This document shows positions 1-7,585 of a DNA stretch of 64,000 bases, piece by piece. The translations under genes and the position numbers were made by a program. Source of the DNA: Actinoplanes sp. TFC3 (GTDB lineage: Bacteria > Actinomycetota > Actinomycetes > Mycobacteriales > Micromonosporaceae); contig NZ_LOJP01000002.1 of the NCBI RefSeq assembly GCF_001553785.1, positions 241,804-305,803 of the forward strand, read 5' to 3'. Every line of letters begins with the position of its first letter. Position 1 is the stretch's first letter. The notes below the pieces were generated by a model that searched no databases, had not been told where the DNA came from, and saw only the letters and a program-made list of their open reading frames with translations.

Positions 1-180
1 CGACAGCCCGGCCGGCGCCTTCGGGCCGGTCAGCCCGGCGGGCAGCGCCGGCAGGTCGCCCGGCACTTCCCCCAGGCCGAGGAAGCCGGTGGGGTACCAG
101 GTGTCGAGCACCGTCCCGTCGGCGGTCACGGTGGCGAGGCCGATGCCCCAGGCTGCGGAGGTCGAGATCGCGCTAGTCAC
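1..180 (-). CDS. dapD: DapD N-terminus (tetrahydrodipicolinate N-succinyltransferase), cut by window edge
   Basis: The first 60 codons read on the minus strand from a GTG at 180. The segment GIGLATVTADGTVLDTWYP is the N-terminal hallmark of actinobacterial DapD, which succinylates tetrahydrodipicolinate in the diaminopimelate/lysine pathway. The C-terminal hexapeptide-repeat part lies outside the window. The start codon overlaps the stop of the upstream protease gene (GTGA), so translation is probably coupled. The dapE gene 1.6 kb away, in divergent orientation, supports the call; mycobacteria have the same dapD/dapE pairing. Confidence 0.86.
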   Translation of the reverse strand, partial: MTSAISTSAAWGIGLATVTADGTVLDTWYPTGFLGLGEVPGDLPALPAGLTGPKAPAGLS

Positions 181-1382
181 GACGGGAACCCTACTAGAGG
201 CGAAGCATCGGCAAATTCCTGCTCGCTGATCCAGTAGGTACTCCCCCAGGGGTTGTATATCCGCAGCTGATCGCCGGTGTGACCGATCACTACCAACTCG
301 TGGTCGGCGGCAATGAACGGAATGGGGTAGCCATCATCAACGGCTCGCTCGATATCGGCGAGCAGAGCAGGTCCGAAGGGCCGTTCCTCGTACCGGCGTC
401 CGGTGTGCGGAGCGATCTCCTCGTTCGCTACCTGCGCCGACTGCCCCGGCGTCATGCCGTCGAGCCCCAGAACATCCTGTACCCAATTGCGCCCGCCGTC
501 GTACACACGTTGCTGCTCCGAGCGCAGTTCTCCGGGCGTCGATGTGATGCTTAACGCATAGACCGGGTCGACCTCGGCGTGGGCCGTGACCGTCGCCGCG
601 GCTACGCAGGTCGGATACGGCCCCTGCCCCCAGGCCAGCGGGTCCAGATGCTGGTCGAGCCATCCGGCGTCGTGCGGGGCGATCGCCTCGGCGAAGGCCA
701 CCAGGTCGGCGCCCTCGTACCCGGCCGCGCTGGCCTTGAGCAAGTAGGCGCGCTGCGGTGCCGAGTCCGCCGACATGATCAACTCTCGGGTCCCCGAAGC
801 GACCAGCTCCACGCGCGAGACGGTGGCGGGCGCCAGCGGAAGACTGTCGTTGATCAGCACGCAATCGAGGGCTCCGAGCGGCAACCGGGCGGCCTGACCT
901 GCGAGGTCATGGAGTTCGACGGCCAGGTCCGAGGCGTTGTCGCGGGCCGCGATGTGAGCTGCGACGCGCAGATCAATGCCGATTTCCGGAGCCACCTGCA
1001 TCTCGATCCGGCCGGTCCGGTCACGCACCGTTGCGCTTTCCAACCCTTCCCCGTACGTCCCCAGCACCCCAGCCACGCCCCGCACAGCCTCCGCCGCACG
1101 CGCAACCTCGTCAGCCAGCGCCCGCACGACCTCGGCAGCCGCGGTGTGCGCCTCCCCGGCCCAAGCCCCGGCGAAGTCCTCGTGCACCAGCGCCGCGAGC
1201 ACCTGCGCCGATTCGTGCAGGGCAGCCGCCGCGTCCCTCCAGCCCTGTTCCAGGCTCAGCACTTGGGCAGCGTCCCCGCCGATCGACGCCACGCGAGCAG
1301 CCTCGCGCGCCGCCAATGGCCAGTTCCCGGTGCCGGCGTGGATCGCGTCCTGCAATGACGCCAACCGGTCCAGCGGGGTCAC
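177..1382 (-). CDS. WXG-headed papain/calpain-like cysteine protease, putative type VII effector
   Basis: A 401-aa protein starting at a GTG that overlaps the stop of the upstream EspC-like gene (GTGA). The N-terminal ~130 residues are Ala-rich helices with a W74-A-G76 motif, as in WXG100-type type VII secretion substrates. The C-terminal third has a papain/calpain catalytic layout: Q253-x5-C259 (oxyanion Gln and nucleophile Cys), H361 or H368, and N377-P-W-G, the calpain-like NPWG triad Asn. No signal peptide or transmembrane segment is visible. Family resemblance is by motif only; substrate and toxicity are unknown. No obvious immunity gene adjoins it, and the next gene downstream is dapD. 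Confidence 0.7.
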   Translation of the reverse strand: MTPLDRLASLQDAIHAGTGNWPLAAREAARVASIGGDAAQVLSLEQGWRDAAAALHESAQVLAALVHEDFAGAWAGEAHTAAAEVVRALADEVARAAEAVRGVAGVLGTYGEGLESATVRDRTGRIEMQVAPEIGIDLRVAAHIAARDNASDLAVELHDLAGQAARLPLGALDCVLINDSLPLAPATVSRVELVASGTRELIMSADSAPQRAYLLKASAAGYEGADLVAFAEAIAPHDAGWLDQHLDPLAWGQGPYPTCVAAATVTAHAEVDPVYALSITSTPGELRSEQQRVYDGGRNWVQDVLGLDGMTPGQSAQVANEEIAPHTGRRYEERPFGPALLADIERAVDDGYPIPFIAADHELVVIGHTGDQLRIYNPWGSTYWISEQEFADASPLVGFPS

Positions 1383-1675
1383 CGGGGGTCCAGGCGCGTC
1401 TCGGCGGTTGCGTCGCTGTGGTCGTACCCGTCGGCGCTTTCTCTGATGGCAGCGGCCAGCTCCCCGACCGCTTGGCGCAGCACCGTGATCTGCGCCTGCC
1501 AGCTCGCGCTCGCCTCCCGGTACGGTCCCGCAGTGGCACAGTCATCGAACATCGTGGCGATCGACACGTCGCCCTCGGCTTGCGCGACGATGTGGCCGGC
1601 TTGCTCCAGTGGCTGCCCGGCCTGCTCGACCAGCCGATCCGCGACTGCTCGCAAGTGAGCCGTATCGACTTTCAT
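1379..1675 (-). CDS. EspC-like type VII secretion target, WXG-partner type
   Basis: A 98-aa helical protein. I place the start at the ATG at 1675 (MKVDTAHLRAV) because a purine-rich GGCGGAAAGAG lies just upstream; a longer form would begin at 1723. The N-terminus looks like the EspC/'type VII secretion target' family. A tryptophan in SASWQAQ sits mid-protein, and the tail contains Y84-D-H-S-D88, matching the YxxxD/E ESX export signal. Its stop overlaps the protease start by 4 bp, so the two products are probably made together and may pair for secretion. No ESX machinery gene lies in the window. Confidence 0.66.
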   Translation of the reverse strand: MKVDTAHLRAVADRLVEQAGQPLEQAGHIVAQAEGDVSIATMFDDCATAGPYREASASWQAQITVLRQAVGELAAAIRESADGYDHSDATAETRLDPR

Positions 1676-1765
1676 CGTTGCTCTTTCCGCCGGAAGTCCC
1701 CCGCCCGACGGTAGCGTCGTCAAGCTCGCCGAGCAGGTTCATGTTCGGGCGGTAATGTGCCGCTC

Positions 1766-2839
1766 ATGGCGAACCCGCTAACCCCTGACGTGCTCGTTGA
1801 CCCCGTGGAACTCACCCGCGTCCTGGTCGACATCGAGTCCGTCTCGCGCGCAGAGAAGGTCATCGCCGACTGCGTGGAAGACGTCCTGCGGCAGACCCCG
1901 CACCTGAGTGTCGAGCGACACGGCAACACTGTGATGGCGCGCACCGATCTCGGCCGCGAGCAGCGCGTGGTGCTGGCCGGGCACCTCGACACCGTGCCCC
2001 TGAACGACAATTTTCCGTCCACCGTCGTTGACGACTTGATCTACGGCTGCGGCACCGCCGACATGAAGTCCGGGGTGGCGTTGGCCCTGCACATCGCGGC
2101 GACACTGCCCGATCCACGGTACGACCTGACGTTCCTGCTCTACGAGGCCGAGGAGATCGACTCGCAATTCAACGGGTTGCGGCTGGCCGGGGAGGCGCAC
2201 CCGCAGTGGTTGCGCGCCGACTTCGCGGTGCTGCTGGAGCCCACGTACGGCGTGGTGGAGGCGGGCTGTCAGGGCACGATGAAGGCCACCGTACGCACCC
2301 ACGGGCGCCGGGCCCACACCGCGCGCGCCTGGCGCGGGGTGAACGCCATCCACGCTGCGGGCGAGGTGCTGCGCCGGCTCGACGATTACCGTCCGCGCAC
2401 GGTGACGATCGACGGGTGTACGTACCGTGAAGGCTTGAACGCCGTGAAGATCTCCGGCGGGGTGGCCGGCAACGTCGTCCCCGACGAGTGCGCCATCGAG
2501 GTCAACCTGCGCTTCGCGCCGGATCGCTCGGAGAAGGACGCGCTGGCCCACCTGCACGAGATCTTCAGCGGTTTCGACCTGGAAGTAACCGACTCGGCTC
2601 CCGGCGCGATGCCCGGACTGAAGGCGGCCCCGGCCCGCGACTTTCTCACGGCGGTCGGCGAGGAACCGGCGGCCAAACTGGGCTGGACGGACGTCTCACG
2701 CTTCGCGGCCCTGGGCATCCCGGCGCTCAATTACGGTCCCGGCGACCCACGGCTGGCGCACGCCCAGGACGAGCACGTCGAGATCGGCAAGATCCGCGAC
2801 GGCGCCGCCACCCTGCACCGATGGCTGGCCGCCTACTAA
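1766..2839 (+). CDS. dapE: DapE, succinyl-diaminopimelate desuccinylase
   Basis: A 357-aa M20-family metallopeptidase that removes succinate from N-succinyl-LL-DAP in lysine/peptidoglycan precursor synthesis. Metal ligands are visible: H73-x-D75 in AGHLDTVP, D99 in GTADMKSG and the E129-E130 pair in YEAEEID. The length is normal for actinobacterial DapE. The ATG at 1766 gives the usual N-terminus; an in-frame GTG at 1757 would add three residues and has GGGCGG upstream. It diverges from the dapD operon, leaving about 90 bp for both promoters. Confidence 0.92.
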   Translation: MANPLTPDVLVDPVELTRVLVDIESVSRAEKVIADCVEDVLRQTPHLSVERHGNTVMARTDLGREQRVVLAGHLDTVPLNDNFPSTVVDDLIYGCGTADMKSGVALALHIAATLPDPRYDLTFLLYEAEEIDSQFNGLRLAGEAHPQWLRADFAVLLEPTYGVVEAGCQGTMKATVRTHGRRAHTARAWRGVNAIHAAGEVLRRLDDYRPRTVTIDGCTYREGLNAVKISGGVAGNVVPDECAIEVNLRFAPDRSEKDALAHLHEIFSGFDLEVTDSAPGAMPGLKAAPARDFLTAVGEEPAAKLGWTDVSRFAALGIPALNYGPGDPRLAHAQDEHVEIGKIRDGAATLHRWLAAY

Positions 2840-3036
2840 GACGTGTCTCGTAAGTCGCGCTGAGGACCGTCCACCGACGTTCCACCCGCAGCCCTACTGG
2901 TTACGAAACGCCGTCGAGAACGGCATCGCACCCCTCAAACGTCATTGCGGTGTCGCTACTCGCTACGACTGTCAGCCGCCCGCTTCCAAGCGGTCCTGAC
3001 CATCACCGTCATCGGCGAGTGGTTATGAAACACGCC
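2840..3036 (+). mobile_element. Decayed IS5-like insertion sequence, ~197 bp, with terminal inverted repeats
   Basis: The element begins directly after the dapE stop codon. The left end GACGTGTCTCGTAA (2840-2853) and the reverse complement of the right end, GGCGTGTTTCATAA (3023-3036), match at 11 of 14 bases. Inside, the plus strand encodes RNAVENGIAPLKRH..VATRYD, then after a frameshift FQAVLTITVIGEWL and a stop. This is the C-terminal signature of IS5-group DDE transposases, including the catalytic-Glu region. The N-terminal two thirds are deleted, so it is an immobile relic. Confidence 0.72.
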
Positions 3037-3353
3037 TCAGCGTGGAACGGCAATGGATAAGGGATCATCCGGAGAATGCCGGGTGAGCCTCCCCCGCATC
3101 GCCCGGATGAGTACAGGGCCAGTCGGACCGGCAGTGACAGTTTCCGCTACTCCGGAGCCCGCGACTGATCATCGACCTCGTCCGGTCACTCCAGCGGGAG
3201 CGTCTTGATCCGACTCCGATTGCCATCCGATCCCCCGCCGCCCCGGCTATACGAGTCACGTCAGCCGCAAAAGAGATCGTATTCCGCAATGGGCTACAAA
3301 AGCGCCATTGGCCCTGACCCGCGCCCGGGGCGAAGGTGCGGAGCTGGGTCAAT
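3037..3353. other. Non-coding stretch between IS relic and secreted-protein promoter
   Basis: No convincing gene is seen in either direction. The open frames here lack family features, ribosome sites and normal actinomycete codon bias. GC content drops toward the right end, where the palindromes begin. Confidence 0.4.
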
Positions 3354-3384
3354 TTCGTTGCCAACGAACGTCAAATTAATTTGA
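3354..3384. promoter_or_regulatory. Two adjacent palindromes upstream of the secreted six-cysteine gene
   Basis: TTCGTTG-C-CAACGAA (3354-3368) is a perfect inverted repeat. TCAAATTAATTTGA (3371-3384) is a perfect 14-bp palindrome in an AT-rich patch that stands out from the surrounding GC-rich DNA. A further hairpin, GGTGTC/GACACC, lies at 3400-3419. They sit about 140 bp upstream of the gene at 3526 and look like operator or promoter-proximal sites. The binding protein is unknown. Confidence 0.45.
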
Positions 3385-3525
3385 TGACAAACATTGCCCG
3401 GTGTCTGTCTAGTGACACCCGGAATTCGTTGACCGAAAGATGCTTTTATCGTTACGTTCGGCGCTCATTAAGTCATTGACGCATGCGCAGGCCACGGCGC
3501 GTGCGCCCCAACGGGAGGAATCGTC

Positions 3526-4098
3526 GTGATCAGAAACATGCGTGCATCGAGCGTCGCTGTCGCCCTGGCCGTCGCCTTGCTGTCGACCGGAGCGAGCGCC
3601 GTAGCCGCTTCACCGGCATCGGGTGCGGCACCGGCCGCTGCTCGACCGGGATTGGCGCCCGCCGGTGCGGGAGGCACGTACCTCGACCAGAAGGGCAACG
3701 TCCTGTCAATGCGTGGGGCCAACGCCGGCCCAGCAGGCAGCGCCCAGCTTCTTGGCTGCACACCGGGCAACGGAGCTGACAATCCGCACTACACGGCGCC
3801 TGACGTCTCGGGACATGGAACTTACGTCAAGGGATCGTGCACCAACAACACGGCCAAGGTCTTCAACTGCTTGTACGAGTTTTACACCGACAACACCTGG
3901 CGGCAGAAGGCGTGTTCGACCACGGTGACAGTGACGGCCGGCGGCGGATCTGGGAACAGGTCCAACGCCCGTCACGCTTGTGACTCGACCGGCCAGGCCA
4001 TCTCCTGGCGCAATCACGAGGACGTGGACGTCATCGGCGAGATCGACACCGGCGACACTCCCTACAGGCAGGCCACCGTCAATTGCGTGGTGAACTAG
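3526..4098 (+). CDS. Secreted small protein with six cysteines, unknown function
   Basis: A 190-aa protein starting at the GTG at 3526, five bases after a strong GGAGGAA site. Residues 1-30 form a Sec signal peptide with an A-x-A type end. The mature part is Gly/Thr/Asn-rich with six cysteines (in GCTPG, SCTNN, FNCLY, ACSTT, HACDS and NCVVN), suggesting three disulfides. No enzyme motif is recognised. It sits between two transposase relics, so it may be cargo. Family unknown. Confidence 0.75.
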   Translation: MIRNMRASSVAVALAVALLSTGASAVAASPASGAAPAAARPGLAPAGAGGTYLDQKGNVLSMRGANAGPAGSAQLLGCTPGNGADNPHYTAPDVSGHGTYVKGSCTNNTAKVFNCLYEFYTDNTWRQKACSTTVTVTAGGGSGNRSNARHACDSTGQAISWRNHEDVDVIGEIDTGDTPYRQATVNCVVN

Positions 4099-4136
4099 CC
4101 GCACTGCCTGGTAATTGGCGGTCTATCATTCAGACG

Positions 4137-4718
4137 ATGACACTGCAGCCCACTGACGAGCTCTCTGCTGCGGCGTGGCTGTACGCGACCGATGTCGGCC
4201 CGACGCGGTTGATCACGTTCGGGCCGGCCTCGTTTCCTGCGTACGCACGTCTTCGCTACCTACCCGATCCGATCCGTCCGGATATGCGCGAGTCGGACGT
4301 ACGGCTGCCATATCTCCGACCCACCGAGATCGACATGGCCCGAACAGCATTGGAGGCCCTTGCCGACTACAGCTCCTCCACACGCGATTGCTATGTCTGC
4401 GTGTGGGCGGGCGGTGCGACGTTCCGGAATCCCGCACTGACCGGTAGGAACATGGTGGACCTGCAATACCGGCGTTACGTCCTGTTCACCGGCACCCTGG
4501 GGGACTTGGCGGGATGGAGTGACTTGTTCACCTCCGAGGTCCACTCAGCGCCGGCATTCGTCTGGCCGGCAGATCATGCGTGGTGTTTCGCCAGCGACGT
4601 CGACCCCCATTGGGCCGGCATCGGAGCAGACCGTGAGGTTGTCGACCGCCTCACGGCGGACAAGAACCTCGACGTCGCGCCTGCGAATCCGGCGGAGCGG
4701 CAGCCGACGTACTACTAG
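4137..4718 (+). CDS. Hypothetical cytosolic protein, actinomycete type
   Basis: A 193-aa protein read from the ATG at 4137 (MTLQPTDELSAA). It is rich in Trp and aromatic residues with no signal peptide or transmembrane helix. The C-terminal stretch WPADHAWCFASDVDPHWAGI resembles conserved hypothetical actinomycete proteins, but I cannot name a function. It lies 38 bp after the secreted protein and may be co-transcribed with it. It ends just before a transposase fragment. Confidence 0.6.
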   Translation: MTLQPTDELSAAAWLYATDVGPTRLITFGPASFPAYARLRYLPDPIRPDMRESDVRLPYLRPTEIDMARTALEALADYSSSTRDCYVCVWAGGATFRNPALTGRNMVDLQYRRYVLFTGTLGDLAGWSDLFTSEVHSAPAFVWPADHAWCFASDVDPHWAGIGADREVVDRLTADKNLDVAPANPAERQPTYY

Positions 4719-4719
4719 C

Positions 4720-4900
4720 TTGCGTTCTGACGTGCAGCCGGGAGAGCCCGACGTCTGGATCGTCGCGGACGCCGGCTACGACGGGCCCCGGCTGGCGTTA
4801 CTACTGCAGGACCTGCCGGTGAAAGTCGTGGTCCGGGTGTGTTCGGATCGGATCCTGCCCCGTCGGGCGCCGCCACGCGGACCCGCCATGAGGGCCGCAC
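4720..4900 (+). pseudogene. Transposase fragment (DDE type, IS701-like)
   Basis: The plus strand encodes PDVWIVADAGYDGPRLALLL followed by VKVVVRVCSDRILPRRAPPRG. This matches the middle of a common Streptomyces/Actinoplanes DDE transposase, including the DAGYD aspartate region. There is no start, and the frame runs into unrelated sequence after about 4900, so it is a remnant. The family name is from memory of the motif and is tentative. Confidence 0.6.
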
Positions 4901-4926
4901 GAAACGCCACTGCGGCGCGTTGGAGC

Positions 4927-5085
4927 TCAGACCTCGGGCCGCTTGATCTCCACGGTGGTCTCGGGATCGAAGGCCGGATCGGCCGGGGCCGGCGGCTGGG
5001 CCAGCGCCATGCGGCGTTCCTCGACCACCATGCGGATGCGCCGCTGCAGCCTGCGGTGGGCTTTCATGCGCTCATAGCGGGTCAT
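4927..5085 (-). CDS. Small charged hypothetical protein (52 aa)
   Basis: It begins at the ATG at 5085, eight bases after an ideal AAGGAG site (5094-5099), and ends at the TGA at 4927. The N-terminal half is strongly basic and helical (MTRYERMKAHRRLQRRIRMV); the C-terminal half is acidic and Pro-rich (ending VEIKRPEV). The good ribosome site and codon use make it credible as a gene. No function is recognised. Confidence 0.55.
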   Translation of the reverse strand: MTRYERMKAHRRLQRRIRMVVEERRMALAQPPAPADPAFDPETTVEIKRPEV

Positions 5086-5284
5086 CACGGTGGCTCCTTC
5101 GCCCTGATGCCCGGCCGGAGCCGGACGCCGTGCATGCCGTGCGGGGGTAGGTAACTCTACAGACGTCGCAGAGCTACCGTCCGTTGCTTCAATCTGGCAA
5201 AAACGCCGCGATGCCGCAATCCTCTTACCGAAACCCCACCGGATAGTTCACCGACCGTCGACCGTCCGCACTACCGTGGGTGCC

Positions 5285-6064
5285 ATGACGGACAGCCCCG
5301 ATGGACGCAATCCCAGAACACAGGAGCGTCATCGCGGCGCCGTCACTCTGCGCCGGGATTCCATCCCGCCCAGCACAGCGGACGAGAAACTGCTTGACTC
5401 GCACCACCGTGGCGAGTGGAAGACCAAGGATGCCTGGCGAGCTTTGCGCATCCTGTCGGAATTCGTGGAGGGCTTCGACACGCTGGCCGACCTGCCGCCA
5501 GCGGTGAGCGTATTCGGCTCGGCTCGCAGCACTCCTGACAGTCCGGAATGCGTCATGGCCGAGCAATTGGGCGCGGCCCTGGCCGAGGCGGGCTATGCGG
5601 TGATAACAGGCGGCGGCCCGGGCGTGATGGAAGCGGCGAACCGGGGAGCCACCGACGCGGGCGGAATGTCGGTGGGGCTGGGCATCGAACTCCCGTTCGA
5701 GCAGGGTCTCAACCGTTGGGTCGACATCGGCATCGACTTCCGATACTTCTTCGTCCGCAAGACCATGTTCGTCAAATATGCCCAGGCCTTTGTGGTGCTG
5801 CCGGGCGGCTTCGGCACCCTCGACGAACTGTTCGAGGCGATCACGCTGGTCCAGACCCGCAAGGTGACCCGGTTCCCGGTGATCCTCATGGGCGTCGAAT
5901 ACTGGGGTGGCCTGCTCGATTGGATCAAGCAGCGCCTGCTCACCGATGGAAAGGTGAGCCCGGACGACATGGAGCTGATCATGCTGACCGACGACGTCGA
6001 AGAGGCCGTGCACCACATCGTGGCGGCCGACAAAGCGCTGGCCAAGCTGGACGGTAACCACTGA
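5285..6064 (+). CDS. LOG-family Rossmann protein (nucleotide phosphoribohydrolase type), paralogue 1
   Basis: A 259-aa protein, with the start set at MTDSPDGRN; a GTG three codons upstream is possible. It has the LOG signatures GGGPGVMEAANRG and PGGFGTLDELFEA, which form the nucleotide-monophosphate binding and catalytic site of enzymes that cleave cytokinin-like or purine nucleoside 5'-phosphates. It carries a ~65-residue N-terminal extension absent from the next gene. The stop is one base from the following start, so the two LOG genes are coupled. Confidence 0.85.
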   Translation: MTDSPDGRNPRTQERHRGAVTLRRDSIPPSTADEKLLDSHHRGEWKTKDAWRALRILSEFVEGFDTLADLPPAVSVFGSARSTPDSPECVMAEQLGAALAEAGYAVITGGGPGVMEAANRGATDAGGMSVGLGIELPFEQGLNRWVDIGIDFRYFFVRKTMFVKYAQAFVVLPGGFGTLDELFEAITLVQTRKVTRFPVILMGVEYWGGLLDWIKQRLLTDGKVSPDDMELIMLTDDVEEAVHHIVAADKALAKLDGNH

Positions 6065-6065
6065 C

Positions 6066-6611
6066 GTGGCCGCCATTTGCGTTTTCTGCGCCTCCTCGAA
6101 TCGCATCGGCGCCCAGCACCTGGACCTGGCAACAGCGCTGGGTAAAGCCCTAGGTCCCCGCGGCCATTCGCTGGTGTCGGGCGGCGGCTGCGTAGGCATG
6201 ATGGGCGCAGTAGCCGATGGCGCCCGAGCCGGCGGCGCGCACACCCTGGGCATCATTCCGCAATCTTTGGTGGATCTGGAAGTAGCGGACACAGCATCGG
6301 ACGACCTGGTGGTGACCTCCGATATGGGCGCCCGGAAAAACATCATGATCGAGCGCTCCGACGCTTTCATCACCCTGCCCGGCGGCCTGGGCACCCTCGA
6401 CGAATTGTTCGAGGTCTGGACAACAGCCACCCTGGACCTGCACCGCAAGCCCATAGTGATCCTCGATCCCGAGGGCTTCTACACCGGCCTGTGGGAATGG
6501 CTGAACGACATAACCCAAACCCATTTCGTCCGTACGTCCGCACTGGCCCAAGTAGCCGTAGTCACCTCCATAGACGCGGCCCTCGACCACATCGAAGAGG
6601 CGCTGCGATGA
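6066..6611 (+). CDS. LOG-family protein, paralogue 2
   Basis: A 181-aa short-form LOG protein beginning at a GTG one base after the previous stop. The motifs SGGGCVGMMGAVADGA and PGGLGTLDELFEVWT are intact, so it should be an active phosphoribohydrolase. A homologue near dapE in Mycobacterium tuberculosis (Rv1205) makes the location conserved. Having two different LOG forms in tandem is less usual. Confidence 0.86.
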   Translation: MAAICVFCASSNRIGAQHLDLATALGKALGPRGHSLVSGGGCVGMMGAVADGARAGGAHTLGIIPQSLVDLEVADTASDDLVVTSDMGARKNIMIERSDAFITLPGGLGTLDELFEVWTTATLDLHRKPIVILDPEGFYTGLWEWLNDITQTHFVRTSALAQVAVVTSIDAALDHIEEALR

Positions 6612-6623
6612 CAATGTCCGCCG

Positions 6624-6663
6624 CCGGCACGTAGAACGCTTCAACGCGGCGGCGACGTGCCGG
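6624..6663. terminator. Hairpin between convergent LOG and LysG genes
   Basis: CCGGCACGT (6624-6632) pairs with ACGTGCCGG (6655-6663), and an additional GCCGCC/GGCGGC pairing lies nearby. It lies between two stop codons (6611 and 6675), the expected place for a bidirectional terminator. There is no clear U-tract. Confidence 0.45.
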
Positions 6664-6674
6664 AGTGGAATCCT

Positions 6675-7517
6675 CTACCGCAACGCCGTAGCCGCAGCCG
6701 CCTTCACCGCCGCGGTCAGCGCCTGCAACCCCACCGACTCCATCCGCCAGCACTGCCAATACAGCGGCACATCCAGGTGCCGCCCCGGCGCGATCTCCGC
6801 CAGGTCACCCAGCACCTGCTCAGGCACCATCCCCCAGCCCAGCCCCAGCTTGATCGCCTCCACAAACGCCGCCGCAGCCGGTATGTAATGCACCGGCGGG
6901 TCCCCGCCCCCTCCCGCCACCGCGGACTGGGTCGCCCCTGCCATCTCGGCCAGGAAGCGATGCTGCAGCCGATCCTTGCGGTTCAGCACAATCATCGGCG
7001 TTGTCGCATAGTCGGCGAACACCCCGGGCGCAGCCGCAGCCAGGTATCGCATCGAGCCAAGCTCCTCCACCCTGCACCCCTGCACGGGTACCCGCTGAGC
7101 AGTTACCGCCGCCATCACCGTCCCGGCGCGCAGCAGGTCGGCGGTGTAGTCCTGGTCGTCCTGATGCACGTCGAAGCTGACCCCCGGCACCGCAGTCAGG
7201 ACCGGCAGGAACCACGTGTGCAGCGAGTCAGCGTTGACTACCAGCGAGATCCGGCCGCCCGTTGCCGTTCCGCGCGCGGCGTCGAGGGCTTCGCGCGACA
7301 GCAGAGCGATCTGGCTGGCCAGTCGTACCAACGCTTGACCTGCTTCTGTCGGCTCGGCCGGCTTCGTGCGCCGGACCAGAACCTGCCCTACGGCCTGCTC
7401 CAACGCCTTGATCCGTTGGCTGACCGCGGAGGGCGTGATGTGCAGGGCCCGCGCGGCCGCGTCGAAGCTGCCCTCGGTGATGACCGTCTCGAAGGTGGCA
7501 AGCTGCTGCGAGTCCAT
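6675..7517 (-). CDS. lysG: LysG/ArgP-type LysR regulator of the amino-acid exporter
   Basis: A 280-aa LysR-family protein: winged HTH at residues 1-60 (DAAARALHITPSAVSQRIKA), then a ligand-binding domain. The ArgP/LysG subfamily is indicated by the start MDSQQLATFETVITEGSFD and by its position back-to-back with a LysE exporter. It should activate lysE in response to basic amino acids such as lysine or arginine. The closeness to dapD/dapE fits lysine homeostasis. Confidence 0.88.
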   Translation of the reverse strand: MDSQQLATFETVITEGSFDAAARALHITPSAVSQRIKALEQAVGQVLVRRTKPAEPTEAGQALVRLASQIALLSREALDAARGTATGGRISLVVNADSLHTWFLPVLTAVPGVSFDVHQDDQDYTADLLRAGTVMAAVTAQRVPVQGCRVEELGSMRYLAAAAPGVFADYATTPMIVLNRKDRLQHRFLAEMAGATQSAVAGGGGDPPVHYIPAAAAFVEAIKLGLGWGMVPEQVLGDLAEIAPGRHLDVPLYWQCWRMESVGLQALTAAVKAAAATALR

Positions 7518-7525
7518 GAGAATTC

Positions 7526-7549
7526 CTAAAGGTCCTGAAGAATCTTTAG
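7526..7549. promoter_or_regulatory. Inverted repeat in the lysG-lysE intergenic region, likely LysG operator
   Basis: CTAAAG (7526-7531) and CTTTAG (7544-7549) form an inverted repeat with a 12-base spacer inside the 68-bp divergent promoter region. It is AT-rich relative to its surroundings and well placed for a LysR-type activator binding site. Confidence 0.5.
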
Positions 7550-7585
7550 CTGGATTACAGCAGATCAGCCCCTTACCGTCGACTA

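Noticed and set aside
3065..3364. 99-codon minus-strand frame
   Set aside because: Composition is not protein-like and it runs into the palindromic promoter region.
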